Assembly (NCBI RefSeq): GCF_000482245.1 | Contig: NZ_AWNH01000030.1 | Coordinates: forward strand, 1 to 54,700 | From: Leptolyngbya sp. Heron Island J | GTDB lineage: Bacteria > Cyanobacteriota > Cyanobacteriia > Phormidesmidales > Phormidesmidaceae | DNA: 54,700 bases | Direction of reading: 5' to 3' | Part shown: positions 33,277 through 42,808 of the stretch, piece by piece | How the letters are laid out: every line of letters begins with the position of its first letter | How positions within the stretch are numbered: the stretch's first letter is position 1 | Translations under genes and position numbers: made by a program | Notes under the pieces: model-generated | The model's database searches: none | Told to the model about the DNA's origin: nothing | Seen by the model: only the letters and a program-made list of their open reading frames with translations

Positions 33277-34401
33277 ATGAAGATCTTAATAGCTGGCCCT
33301 AGTCTAAACGAACAGGGCGGAATAGGTTCTGTTCAGCAACATATTATTAAAGGTCTGTCTCCTCACGCACATTTAAAGCATATTGCTACCTGGGACGGCT
33401 CTTCAGGCAAGCCGTCTTTATGGTACACAATTATATTTTTCACAAAATCTGTTGTTCTCTTTATAAGAGAGTTATTAAAAACTAATATTGATCTAGTTCA
33501 TCTTCACGTTTCTGAAAGAGGAAGCGTTGTGCGCAATTTAATCCTCATGACCATAGCTCTAGTTTTTCAAAAACCTGTGCTATTGCATACCCATGGCAGC
33601 GAATTCCACTTGTTTTACAATCAATTACCTTGCTTTTTAAAGTCAATCATTAATTGGGGAATTCACAAGAGTTTTCTCATTAGTTTATCGGACAGTTGGG
33701 AGGCATGGTACATAGAACACTGTGGCCTAGATCCTCAGAAAAGTTTCGTACTCAAAAATCCTGTCAATTTTCCAGCTGAGATTCTACAACGAACAAATGC
33801 AGATGAAGTAAAAATCATATTTCTAGGAAAGATAAATCTACGCAAGGGAGTTTTCGATCTATTACATGCCTTTAGCCAATTGAAACCGCAATTACAAGCG
33901 CAGACAAGTTTGATTTTTGCAGGTTCAGGTGACAATGAGGAGCTTCTAGAATTGGCTCGTAGTCTCGATATTCATAGTCATATCAAATTACTTGGTTGGA
34001 TCAATGCGGTTCAACGAGACCAACTGTTAGCTGATGCTAGTATTTTCATCCTTCCATCTTACAATGAAGGACTTCCTATGGCTTTATTAGAAGCCATGGC
34101 CTTTGGTGTGCCTCCAGTAACTACACCTGTTGGTGGAATTCCTGAAGTTGTCATTGATGGTATCAATGGCATCATAGTTAATCCAGGAGATATTAAGGGT
34201 CTTACAGAAGCAATGGCAACTTTAATTAGTAAAGCAGATCTCCGAAATAAAATGGGCTATCAGGCTCGAGAGTCTGTACGTCCCTTAAGTACGCAGAACT
34301 ATGCGCAGTCTTTATTTGAAGTTTATTGCAAAATTACAAATTCGAAAACCACTGTTGATCAACATAAACCAAGCGTAGAAAATGAATCTATCAACATCTA
34401 A
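33277..34401 (+). CDS. GT4-family glycosyltransferase
   Basis: This 374-aa GT-B fold retaining glycosyltransferase uses a nucleotide sugar to extend a lipid-linked polysaccharide repeat unit at the inner face of the cytoplasmic membrane. The N-terminal half begins MKILIAGPSLNEQGGIGSV, with the glycine-rich loop typical of GT4. The C-terminal half has KIIFLGKINLRKGVFDLLHA and the donor-binding segment LPSYNEGLPMALLEAMAFG, where the two glutamates of the EX7E motif (E-G-L-P-M-A-L-L-E) are intact, followed by GGIPEVV. The length is normal. It is the first gene of the cluster; the start has no evident ribosome binding site. Sugar specificity cannot be read. Confidence 0.9.
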   Translation: MKILIAGPSLNEQGGIGSVQQHIIKGLSPHAHLKHIATWDGSSGKPSLWYTIIFFTKSVVLFIRELLKTNIDLVHLHVSERGSVVRNLILMTIALVFQKPVLLHTHGSEFHLFYNQLPCFLKSIINWGIHKSFLISLSDSWEAWYIEHCGLDPQKSFVLKNPVNFPAEILQRTNADEVKIIFLGKINLRKGVFDLLHAFSQLKPQLQAQTSLIFAGSGDNEELLELARSLDIHSHIKLLGWINAVQRDQLLADASIFILPSYNEGLPMALLEAMAFGVPPVTTPVGGIPEVVIDGINGIIVNPGDIKGLTEAMATLISKADLRNKMGYQARESVRPLSTQNYAQSLFEVYCKITNSKTTVDQHKPSVENESINI

Positions 34402-34753
34402 AAAACTTCTAAAATGCAAAAAAATATATAAAGGGCATGTAATAGATAACGTATCTAATCTAAATAGTAAAGCAAAAAAACAGTTTCTACTCTTTCTATA
34501 GAGCTTTAAAAACTCTCAAATAACAACAATATAGGCTTAAATGTCTGGTGAATAAGATTGCCTGAAAAACTTTCACTTCAATATATCCGAAACATTTTCT
34601 CCATAAAAAACGTCTCACTAGATAGTTGTTTTATATTATTTAAAATTCCTTATATTCTAAGATCAGAAATTATTTGTTTTTGCCAAATAGGCAAAAACAC
34701 TGACTATTTAATCAAACAGAAATATGATTTTTATATGTATTAAATGATTTGCC
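34402..34753. other. Intergenic leader of the Wzc-like gene
   Basis: An AT-rich stretch with no supported gene; a 61-codon frame at 34558-34743 has no features. It contains the hairpin at 34676-34698, 55 bases before the Wzc-like start. Confidence 0.5.
34676..34698. promoter_or_regulatory. Perfect 9-bp hairpin before the Wzc-like gene
   Basis: Arms GTTTTTGCC and GGCAAAAAC enclose the loop AAATA. No T run follows on the plus strand. Its position in the leader of the chain-length regulator suggests a role in translation or attenuation, or an operator. Confidence 0.4.
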
Positions 34754-36946
34754 ATGGAAACAAAAATGCATCCGGAAGATATAGATTTTCAGAAATACTT
34801 TCGAATCTTGAAGCAGTATTGGTTGCCAGGCATTTTAGTTTGGAATATCCCAATCATACTATCAATCATTACATTAGCTAATAGTGAAGATGTTTATCAA
34901 GCTTCTGGTAAACTCTTGCTTAAAAAGAGAGATCCAACACCTAGTTTAATCTCTTCTGGAAACACTAGTGAGCTGGGGACTTTAGAATCTCTTTCTAACA
35001 CAACAACTCCATTAGATACTGAAAAAGAGATTCTACTCTCAAATCCTATTGTTGAAAAAACCATTCAAGCGTCCAATCTAAATGATGAAGAGGGCCAACC
35101 GCTAACTTATGAAGATTTCATAGAAAACTTAAGTGTAAAAAATGAACCTGGCACAGATGTCTTGAGAATTCGTTATGAAAGTACTGATCCCCAGGAAGCT
35201 GAATCCGTTGTCAATAATCTCATGAGAAATTATATTGACAATAATATAACTACTAATCGAGCAGGCGCTGCAGCTGCTCGAGATTTCATCAACCAACAGC
35301 TTCCTATTGCTGAAGCTGAACTTCGTGGGGCTGAAAATGCCATTCGTCTCTTCAAAGAGGCCTATCTTATACTTGACCCTAATACAGAATCTACAGAAGT
35401 TACAAGGCAGATTAACAGCGTAAACAGTAGGGTAGACACTATCAAGGCAGAGCTGGTTAGGATAACAGGTCAAGTTTCAGCACTTCAAGGTACTGTTGAT
35501 ATTGATATCAATGAAGCACTGACTCTAAATATTTTAAATCAGGAAGATAGTGGAGTTCAGAAAGTGCTTACTGAACTCCAGTTGGTTGAAGATCAGTTGA
35601 TTGTCACACGTGCCGAGTTCACCGATCAAAGTCCTGTTGTTATTGACTTAGAAAATAAGAGATTAGCACTAGAAACTCAGCTAAACAATCGAATCTTTGA
35701 GGTCATAGGACGCTCGGAGGATGTACCTAGCCAAATTCTTCAAGCAGGCGATCTACAAAAAGAATTATCAGCTAATTTAATTAGATCAGAGATCAATCGT
35801 CAGGGTTTACTTGATGAATTAGCATTTCTAGAGAAGCAATTAGCGTTTCTAAATCTAAGAACTAGAGAAATTCCAAGATTAGAACAAGAGTATACAGAAT
35901 TAGTTCGACAATTAGAAAGTGCTCAGATAGCTTACAACACTCTAGCCACAAGCCTTCAAAGAACTAGAATTATCGAAAGTCAGAGTATTGGGAATGTAGA
36001 AATTATCAGCCCAGCTGTAATATCCCCTGACCCAATTTCCAGTGGAAGTAAAAAAATAGTCATAACTGGTTTTCTTATCGGTGGATTTCTCTATGTCATT
36101 ACAGCTTTTGTCTGTAATCTCCTAGATCCAAGATTAAGAACTGATAAAGAGCTCAGTCAGCTTTTTAATTATCCATTATTAGGCGAAATACCACTTGGTT
36201 CTAGAGGACTATATCCTTATAACTTAGATTCCGATTCAGATACAGATATATCAGATATTTTACGAATATCAACGATATCTTATTTAGATGCGGTATCCGT
36301 GGCAGCTTACAGAGAAATTAGAGATAGAATAAAAGACTTAATAGCAGACAAAAATATCAAAACTTTTGCAGTTACAAGTTTCTTAAATGATGAGGGAAAA
36401 TCTACTATTTCGGCAAACTTAGCTGCAGCAATTTCAGAACTTGGAAGTCGAGTTTTGCTAATTGATGGGAATCTTCATAATCCTTCTCAAAATAAGATCT
36501 GGAGGCAGCCCGTTTTAGAAGGTTTAGGAAATTTGCTTTTGGGAAATATTCAATGGCAACATACAAAACAAAAGATTAATCCAAATCTAGACTTACTTCT
36601 GGCAGGGCATTGCAGTCTCGATACATCTTTATTAATTGGATCTGAGCGAATGAATAAATTGATTCAGCATTTAAAGGGGGAATATGATTTGATTATCATT
36701 GATACTCCTCCAATTCATCAATATCCTGAATCTTTAAGTTTGGGCCGTATGACAGATGGAACATTGCTAGTGTCAAGACTGGGAATGATCAATAACTCAC
36801 AAGTAATAGCTGCAAAAGAGCTTCTTAAAAAAAGCAATCAGAACATTTTAGGCTTAATTATTAATTCTCAGAAAACCCTCAATGAAGTTGATGAGGATTC
36901 TCAATCAGCCGATCAAAATAGGCAAAAAATACTTGAATTTCATTAA
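34754..36946 (+). CDS. Wzc-like polysaccharide co-polymerase with degenerate BY-kinase domain
   Basis: This 730-aa protein controls chain length and export of exopolysaccharide at the inner membrane. The N-terminal Wzz domain has membrane segments at about 24-42 and 434-457 around a long periplasmic coiled-coil region. The C-terminal cytoplasmic domain is a bacterial tyrosine kinase fold: Walker A FLNDEGKST (543-551) and Walker B LIIIDTPP (646-653). Walker A' reads VLLIDGNLHNP (567-577), where active kinases have DxDxR; here the second Asp is Asn and the Arg is His. The C-terminal tail lacks the tyrosine cluster that is normally autophosphorylated. Kinase activity is therefore doubtful, while the structural role may remain. 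Start is ambiguous between ATG 34754 and ATG 34766. Confidence 0.88.
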   Translation: METKMHPEDIDFQKYFRILKQYWLPGILVWNIPIILSIITLANSEDVYQASGKLLLKKRDPTPSLISSGNTSELGTLESLSNTTTPLDTEKEILLSNPIVEKTIQASNLNDEEGQPLTYEDFIENLSVKNEPGTDVLRIRYESTDPQEAESVVNNLMRNYIDNNITTNRAGAAAARDFINQQLPIAEAELRGAENAIRLFKEAYLILDPNTESTEVTRQINSVNSRVDTIKAELVRITGQVSALQGTVDIDINEALTLNILNQEDSGVQKVLTELQLVEDQLIVTRAEFTDQSPVVIDLENKRLALETQLNNRIFEVIGRSEDVPSQILQAGDLQKELSANLIRSEINRQGLLDELAFLEKQLAFLNLRTREIPRLEQEYTELVRQLESAQIAYNTLATSLQRTRIIESQSIGNVEIISPAVISPDPISSGSKKIVITGFLIGGFLYVITAFVCNLLDPRLRTDKELSQLFNYPLLGEIPLGSRGLYPYNLDSDSDTDISDILRISTISYLDAVSVAAYREIRDRIKDLIADKNIKTFAVTSFLNDEGKSTISANLAAAISELGSRVLLIDGNLHNPSQNKIWRQPVLEGLGNLLLGNIQWQHTKQKINPNLDLLLAGHCSLDTSLLIGSERMNKLIQHLKGEYDLIIIDTPPIHQYPESLSLGRMTDGTLLVSRLGMINNSQVIAAKELLKKSNQNILGLIINSQKTLNEVDEDSQSADQNRQKILEFH

Positions 36947-37111
36947 AAACTATGGGTGGCAAATGGCTTAACGAAAAAATATCTGAAAAACAATATTTTC
37001 AACCTGATTAGGACATGAGATAAATGTATATTCAACTTCTCAAAGCGCTAGAATATGTTCCAATTATTTAGATGACAATTAATTATATTTTTATTTCATA
37101 TTTTCATTATC

Positions 37112-38035
37112 ATGATTAAACCTTTAGTTAGCGTTCTAATTAACAACTATAATTATGGGAGATTCTTACCAGATGCTATTAAAAGTGTTTTTGCTCAAAC
37201 TTACTCTAATATAGAAATTATTGTTGTAGACGACGGTTCTAGTGATGATTCTAGAGACATTATCAAACAATACGATGGCAAAGTAATTTCTGTACTCAAA
37301 GAGAATGGAGGGCAAGCGTCCGCATTCAATGAGGGTTTTTTAAAGAGTAAAGGAGAAATTATATTATTTTTAGACTCAGATGATGTGTTTTTAGCCAATA
37401 AAGTTGAGAAGATAGTTCAAGTATTTAGCGATAATAACGAGATTGACTGGTGTTTTCATGCACTTAAGTTTGTAGACAAAGATCTAGAAAACTTGGATTC
37501 ATACGCTTCTAATGTATCCAGTTCTGATAGGTCGGGTGTTTATGATGTTAGGTCTCACATTAATAAAGGCAATCTGAGAGGGAAAATGCCGCTGGATGGT
37601 ACTGCTACCTCTGGTCTTTGTTTTAGAAGAGTCTTATTATCTAAAATGCTGCCAATGCCAGAAGAAATTAGGATTACCAGTGATGACTATCTAAAATATG
37701 CCTCATTTTCTTCCGCACCGGGCTATATCCTCCTGGCGGAATTAGCCCTACAACGAATTCATGGCAACAATTTATATACCCTGAAAAAAGATGACCGAAA
37801 ACAATTTCTCAAAAACAAGATTGAGATTTTGACTGCCTATTGGTTAAGGAAAAACTTTCCATCTATCCGCAAATATGCAAATAATCTTTTTGCCATATCA
37901 ATCAATAATCATAAGCTCTTAGGAGAACAAGATAAGCAGCTAGGTGAGAGAATCGAGGGATATCAGTCTATGCTGAATATCTTCGAAAAGTTGGAACTAC
38001 ACCTGAGGTCTTTCTATTATCATCTCACACGATAG
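37112..38035 (+). CDS. GT2-family glycosyltransferase
   Basis: This 307-aa GT-A fold inverting glycosyltransferase has the classic N-terminus VSVLINNYNYGRFLPDAIKS, the nucleotide-binding VVDDGSSDDS, NGGQASAFNEG and the metal-binding DXD as LFLDSDDVF. The C-terminal 130 residues are variable and presumably choose the acceptor. No membrane segment is seen, so it acts as a peripheral cytoplasmic enzyme on a lipid-linked sugar. It is separated from the polymerase gene downstream by only nine bases, so the two are probably cotranscribed. Confidence 0.9.
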   Translation: MIKPLVSVLINNYNYGRFLPDAIKSVFAQTYSNIEIIVVDDGSSDDSRDIIKQYDGKVISVLKENGGQASAFNEGFLKSKGEIILFLDSDDVFLANKVEKIVQVFSDNNEIDWCFHALKFVDKDLENLDSYASNVSSSDRSGVYDVRSHINKGNLRGKMPLDGTATSGLCFRRVLLSKMLPMPEEIRITSDDYLKYASFSSAPGYILLAELALQRIHGNNLYTLKKDDRKQFLKNKIEILTAYWLRKNFPSIRKYANNLFAISINNHKLLGEQDKQLGERIEGYQSMLNIFEKLELHLRSFYYHLTR

Positions 38036-38044
38036 TCTTTCAAA

Positions 38045-39442
38045 ATGCGATCTTTATCAACTACTTTTCGCCAGCAAATATTGGGTTCCAGTCTGCTAAT
38101 CTGGTGCAGATTTGTAACATTTTTTACGTACATATCATCATTCAGTATCGTAAAAAATATTTCCAACCTTAAAGAGCATATATTTTCAGGTTTTGCACTA
38201 ATATTCTTTACCACCCTATTAGAATTCCAGAGCTTATTTAATGCATCAGAGGGAGAGCTTGGTTCGTCCTTATCTGTTTCCAGCCCTTTGGCTTCCATCT
38301 CCTCTCTTTTACAACATGGCATTTTCCTCATAGCATTGATGCTGCTGGTAATGCAATGGCGAAATATCTTGCGTGTACTTGTAAGAAATATATTTCTTTG
38401 GGGATTGGTGGGACTAGTAATGCTTTCATTCCTATGGTCACCTTTTCCAGATATGACTCAGCGCCGATCATTAGCTTTTCTTGAGACTTGCGTATTCGGC
38501 ATATATTTTGCATCCAGATTTCCTCTAAAGGAGCAGTTAAGAATCTTACTATATGCACTAGCTGCTGTAGGTCTCTTTAGTCTCTTATTTAGTTTGACCT
38601 TACCTGGAAGCGCTATAGAGGCTGGAGTTCATGCGGGTGCGTGGCGTGGCCCGTTTCTTCAAAAAAATCTCTTTGCCCGAGTCATGGTTCTTGGTGCAAC
38701 AGTCTGCTTGGCTATTACCCCAGAAAATAAGAAGGAGCGTTATGTGATTTGGGGCGCTTCCGCACTTTTTATTACTTTAGTATTTTTATCAACCTCTAAA
38801 ACTGCTTTGGGCTTAGCTATCTTTTTTATGCTTTTAAAGCAACTCTATAAAGTTTGTTGGTGGAGAGGCACAAAAGCAATCCCTTTTTTACTTACATTTG
38901 TCTTAATCGTAGGTTGTCTGATGACATTTGTAGTTGGAAATTATGAAAGTCTTATAATATCTGCCGGACGAGACCCAACCTTATCAGGTCGAACGCTCAT
39001 TTGGTCTGCGTTGATAGATAAAATTCAGGAACGGCCTTGGTTAGGTTATGGCTATGTTGGATTTTGGGCTGGCTTGGATGGAGAGTCTGCTTATATTGCT
39101 AAAGCATATGGTACAACCTACGTTCCTCCTCACTCTCACAATGGTTTTTTTGAGTTAATTCTGGCGTTTGGTTTATGGGGGGTGTTCTTTTTTGGTCTCA
39201 GCTTTCTAAGCATTGCAAGACGAGCAATTATCTCAGCACGGTTAAATCAAAGATTAGAAGGATTGTGGCCATTAATATACCTATCATTTATTGTCTTTTA
39301 CAATCAGACTGAATCTACGTTGGTAGAGCATAATTCTATTTTCTGGGTTATTTACGTGAGTTTAGCTTTATCAAGATTCATCCCAAATAGAAATTTAACT
39401 ACTCAGCCAATAAATCCAACACACCGATTTTCAACCAATTAG
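38045..39442 (+). CDS. Wzy-type O-antigen polymerase/ligase family protein
   Basis: This integral membrane protein of 465 aa has about ten to twelve helices. The Wzy_C hallmark is present: the periplasmic loop residues HAGAWRGPFLQKNLFARVM, then the GRDPTLSGRTLIWSALIDKI segment followed by RPWLGYGYVGFW, and the SHNGFFELILAFGLWG helix. These are shared by O-antigen polymerases and ligases. In a cluster with Wzx and a Wzc-like protein it most likely polymerises repeat units in the periplasm. It is unlike IctB at 30419 apart from the shared family core, so the two are not recent duplicates. Confidence 0.85.
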   Translation: MRSLSTTFRQQILGSSLLIWCRFVTFFTYISSFSIVKNISNLKEHIFSGFALIFFTTLLEFQSLFNASEGELGSSLSVSSPLASISSLLQHGIFLIALMLLVMQWRNILRVLVRNIFLWGLVGLVMLSFLWSPFPDMTQRRSLAFLETCVFGIYFASRFPLKEQLRILLYALAAVGLFSLLFSLTLPGSAIEAGVHAGAWRGPFLQKNLFARVMVLGATVCLAITPENKKERYVIWGASALFITLVFLSTSKTALGLAIFFMLLKQLYKVCWWRGTKAIPFLLTFVLIVGCLMTFVVGNYESLIISAGRDPTLSGRTLIWSALIDKIQERPWLGYGYVGFWAGLDGESAYIAKAYGTTYVPPHSHNGFFELILAFGLWGVFFFGLSFLSIARRAIISARLNQRLEGLWPLIYLSFIVFYNQTESTLVEHNSIFWVIYVSLALSRFIPNRNLTTQPINPTHRFSTN

Positions 39443-39471
39443 TCACTATATTTATTTTTTAGAACAATGTT

Positions 39472-40563
39472 ATGGATAAATTAGCTGTATTTCTATCTTC
39501 TCTTGATGGTGGTGGTGCCGAAAGAGTAATGCTTAATTTGGCCTACGGATTTGCGGAAAGAGGCATCCATGTGGATTTACTACTTGTAAAAGCAGAAGGC
39601 CCCTATCTTTCTCAAATACCATCGAATATTAACTTGATCAACTTCAACAAATCAAAGCTTTTTCAGAGTTTACCAACTCTAATTCGATACATTCGAAAAG
39701 AATCTCCGACAGCTTTAATATCTGCACTAGAAGATACTAACCTAGTTATGTTATGGGCTTGTCGTTTAGCGGGAGAAAATACCCAATCAGTTGTGACAGT
39801 CCATAACCATTTATCTATTGAAGCCAAACATGCAACCCAACTGAAACGTAAACTAACTCCTACTTTAGTAGGTTATTTTTATCCATGGGCAGATAAGGTA
39901 GTTTCTGTTTCCAAGGGAGTTGCCGATGATCTAGTACAGCTTGGTATTCCTAAAGATAAAATTGATGTTATCTATAACCCAATTCTTACCCAAGACTTAA
40001 TTACTAAACTACGACAGCCGGTTAAGCACCCTTGGTTAGAACCTGGAGAGCCCCCCGTCATTCTTGCAGTTGGTCGATTAACGGAACAAAAAGACTATCC
40101 ATCTTTGCTAAGAGCCTTTGCTCGTGTTCGAAAATCACACAATATTAAATTGATTATTTTGGGGGAGGGTGAGGACAGATCTACCTTAGAAGCTCTTGCA
40201 CAAACTCTTAACATCGCTAATGATATTGACTTTCCAGGGTTTGTTGCTAATCCCTATGCTTATATGGCAAAAGCAAAGACATTAGTGCTTACTTCTGCTT
40301 GGGAGGGATTTGGAAATGTTTTAGTGGAAGCAATGGCGGCGGGAACCTCTGTAATCGCTACCAATTGTAAAAGTGGTCCTGCAGAAATACTGGCCCATGG
40401 TGAGTATGGAAGCCTTGTCCAAGTGGCTGATGTTGAGGGAATTGCAGCAGCTATCACAAATGTTATTCATTATCCCTCTGAATCTCTCAAGCTCAAAAAA
40501 CGTGCATCCGATTTTTCTTTAGAAGTAGCGCTAGAGAAGTACCAAAAGGCCTTATCTCTTTAA
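39472..40563 (+). CDS. GT4-family glycosyltransferase
   Basis: The protein is 363 aa. It begins DKLAVFLSSLDGGGAERVML, the GGGAERV loop being typical of GT4 enzymes of capsule and exopolysaccharide clusters. The donor half has VILAVGRLTEQKDYPSLLRA, KLIILGEGEDRSTLE and the EX7E motif in SAWEGFGNVLVEAMAAGTSV, then CKSGPAEIL. All key residues are present. It follows the polymerase gene by 29 bases and is probably in the same transcript. It is only distantly similar to the first GT4 gene of the cluster. Confidence 0.9.
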   Translation: MDKLAVFLSSLDGGGAERVMLNLAYGFAERGIHVDLLLVKAEGPYLSQIPSNINLINFNKSKLFQSLPTLIRYIRKESPTALISALEDTNLVMLWACRLAGENTQSVVTVHNHLSIEAKHATQLKRKLTPTLVGYFYPWADKVVSVSKGVADDLVQLGIPKDKIDVIYNPILTQDLITKLRQPVKHPWLEPGEPPVILAVGRLTEQKDYPSLLRAFARVRKSHNIKLIILGEGEDRSTLEALAQTLNIANDIDFPGFVANPYAYMAKAKTLVLTSAWEGFGNVLVEAMAAGTSVIATNCKSGPAEILAHGEYGSLVQVADVEGIAAAITNVIHYPSESLKLKKRASDFSLEVALEKYQKALSL

Positions 40564-40660
40564 TGGTTTGAAAACTTTCGAGAAATAATGAATAGAATTT
40601 ACAACTTTAATATCAGGTGCGCAAAAGCCATAATGAATACTCTGTAGGTGCTGAAAGTTT

Positions 40661-41986
40661 ATGTTAGATAAACTGAACAAGATCATCTCAGGTCAACTTG
40701 GAAGTGACCAGCGGAAGATTTTAATTAATATCGGTTGGCTAGCATCTGAGAGAGTATTTCGGATGGGAGTTGGGTTTATCACCTTATCTTGGACCGCCCG
40801 CTTTCTGGGTGTTGAACAGTTTGGAACCCTTAATTTTGCGCTTGCCTTTGTAGGCTTATTCTCTCCTTTATCAAAGCTTGCCTCTGATCAAATTACTTTT
40901 CGGGATCTAGTTACTGACCCTGGAAATAAAGAGAAGATTTTAGGGACAGCTGCTACAATTAAATTTATTTCCGGCATAGTCATTTTTTTTGTTGCCATAT
41001 GCTCAATTCTGTTCCTGAAGCAAAATGAGTTTCTGATCTGTAAACTAGTTATTATTATTTCAGGAGCATCGCTTTTTAGTGGATTTAATGTTATTGAGAC
41101 CTGGTTTCAATCTCAAGTTGAAGTCAAATATACAATTTGGGCAAAGAACTGCATATTTATCCTAATTACCATATTACGTATAATATTTCTCCAGTTAGAA
41201 GCTCCTGTTGAGTTTTTTGCATGGCTAGTTGTTACGGAAAGCTTATTCAATATTATTGGCTTCATATTTGTCTTTAAGATAACGGGGAATAATATTTTTG
41301 CCTGGCGATATGATTGGCATCTAGCTAAAGAGCTACTGCGAATAAGTTTTCCCCTAGTATTTTCAACACTAGCAATTGTTATTTATATGAAAATTGATCA
41401 AGTCATGCTTGGCCAGCTTTCAAATCAGAAATCTGTTGGCATATATTCAGCAGCTGTAAGACTCTCAGAGATCTGGCCCTTTGCTTCAACAATGATTGTA
41501 CGCTCCTTGGCACCATCAATCATCTCTGCAAAGAAATTGAGTGAAGAAAACTACTACAGTAAGCTGCAAGGCCTTTGTAATTTGCAAGCCTTGCTAGTTT
41601 ACTGTATTGCAATTCCCATGACGTTTTTAGCCACACCCTTCGTAGTTTTAATATTTGGTCAGGAATATAGCGCTGCCGGTATTGTTTTATCTATCCATAT
41701 TTGGTCTTCTATGTTTCTTTTTTTAGGCTACGTCAAAGAGATTTGGATTACTACAGAAGAACTCACTTGGTTTGCTTTTAGCTTTACAGCATTTGGTGCA
41801 TTGATGAACATAGCGCTTAATGCTTTATTAATTCCTATTTATCAAGAAGTTGGAGCTGCACTAGCAACAGTGATTTCATATGGGTTAGCAGATTATATTA
41901 TATGTTTTGTGTATCCTTCTGCACGTCGATTTGGGTTGATAATGACGCAAGCTATGACTCTAGGTTTAATCAGGTGTGGCTCTTGA
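40661..41986 (+). CDS. Wzx-type flippase (MOP superfamily)
   Basis: This 441-aa polytopic membrane protein is predicted to flip lipid-linked repeat units across the cytoplasmic membrane. It has the N-terminal Polysacc_synt pattern LINIGWLASERVFRMGVGFI, then WTARFLGVEQFGTLNFALAF, and the mid-protein MKIDQVMLGQLSNQKSVGIY, followed by AAVRLSEIWPF. About twelve hydrophobic helices are visible. The C-terminus (QAMTLGLIRCGS) is slightly shorter than in many homologues, but no frameshift is evident. Together with the Wzy and Wzc-like genes it defines a Wzx/Wzy-dependent pathway. Confidence 0.88.
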   Translation: MLDKLNKIISGQLGSDQRKILINIGWLASERVFRMGVGFITLSWTARFLGVEQFGTLNFALAFVGLFSPLSKLASDQITFRDLVTDPGNKEKILGTAATIKFISGIVIFFVAICSILFLKQNEFLICKLVIIISGASLFSGFNVIETWFQSQVEVKYTIWAKNCIFILITILRIIFLQLEAPVEFFAWLVVTESLFNIIGFIFVFKITGNNIFAWRYDWHLAKELLRISFPLVFSTLAIVIYMKIDQVMLGQLSNQKSVGIYSAAVRLSEIWPFASTMIVRSLAPSIISAKKLSEENYYSKLQGLCNLQALLVYCIAIPMTFLATPFVVLIFGQEYSAAGIVLSIHIWSSMFLFLGYVKEIWITTEELTWFAFSFTAFGALMNIALNALLIPIYQEVGAALATVISYGLADYIICFVYPSARRFGLIMTQAMTLGLIRCGS

Positions 41987-42057
41987 ACATAAATTATTTG
42001 GGACTCTTATCTACTCAGAGGTAATAATATTTGAAAAAGTATTAGCTTTAATGATTA

Positions 42058-42696
42058 ATGATAACCATAATGAAATCTTCTAATGTCATAAAAGCTTTGC
42101 ATGCCTGGAAAGTAATGGCCAGTGAATTACAGAGTGATATTGACAGATTTAGCTCTAATCACTGGTTTCTAATTTTCTTAGGAACAAAAGGTATATGGGT
42201 TTGTACTCAATATCGGGTAAGCCGATGGATTCATTACTATGCCCATGCTCCTATTATTCGCCAAATACTCAAGATACTTTGTTTCTTTTGGCAGAAATTA
42301 ATTGAATCGATTACTGGAGCTGAAGTGCCTAATCGAGCAAAAATTGGTAAGGGGCTTTTAATCAATCACACCAATGGAGTCGTAATTCATGTTGACGCCA
42401 TAATAGGAGAATACTGCAACATAGGTCACCAGGTGACCATCGGTATTGGCGGCAGAGGTGAAAAGTGTGGCGTCCCAAAGATTGGTAATAGGGTATTTAT
42501 CGGACCAGGCGCAAAGATTTTTGGTGCAATTTCAATTGGCAATGATGTAGCAATTGGTGCTAATTCAGTTGTAACTAAAGATATACCAGATAATGCTATT
42601 GCTGTGGGTATTCCTGCAAAAGTAATTAGTTATCGGGGCTCTAGAGAAATCATTAATCTTCGAGAAAAAATCGAACATCAAGAACATGAATTCTAG
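42058..42696 (+). CDS. Serine-acetyltransferase-like left-handed beta-helix acetyltransferase
   Basis: This 212-aa transferase is probably for acetyl groups on sugars, with acetyl-CoA as donor. Residues about 100-195 form hexapeptide repeats (AKIGKGLLINHTNGVVIHVD, AIIGEYCNIGHQVTIGIGGR, KIFGAISIGNDVAIGANSVV). The VVTKDIPDNAIAVGIPAKVI end is the CoA-binding loop of the serine acetyltransferase/EpsH group. An N-terminal helical stretch (RYRVSRWIHYY-type; here QYRVSRWIHYY) resembles other polysaccharide-cluster members. Location among glycosyltransferases favours sugar O-acetylation over cysteine biosynthesis. Alternative starts lie at 42070 and nearby; the choice is not decided by a ribosome binding site. 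Confidence 0.83.
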   Translation: MITIMKSSNVIKALHAWKVMASELQSDIDRFSSNHWFLIFLGTKGIWVCTQYRVSRWIHYYAHAPIIRQILKILCFFWQKLIESITGAEVPNRAKIGKGLLINHTNGVVIHVDAIIGEYCNIGHQVTIGIGGRGEKCGVPKIGNRVFIGPGAKIFGAISIGNDVAIGANSVVTKDIPDNAIAVGIPAKVISYRGSREIINLREKIEHQEHEF

Positions 42697-42808
42697 AATT
42701 ACCTAAGATAAAGGCTCATGTTTTTATTTAAGTCACTGCTTATATAAGTAAAAGCATCAGCTCCATTCTCTATAAGGATGAACGATAAAAAATATTGGAG
42801 TAGCAAGT

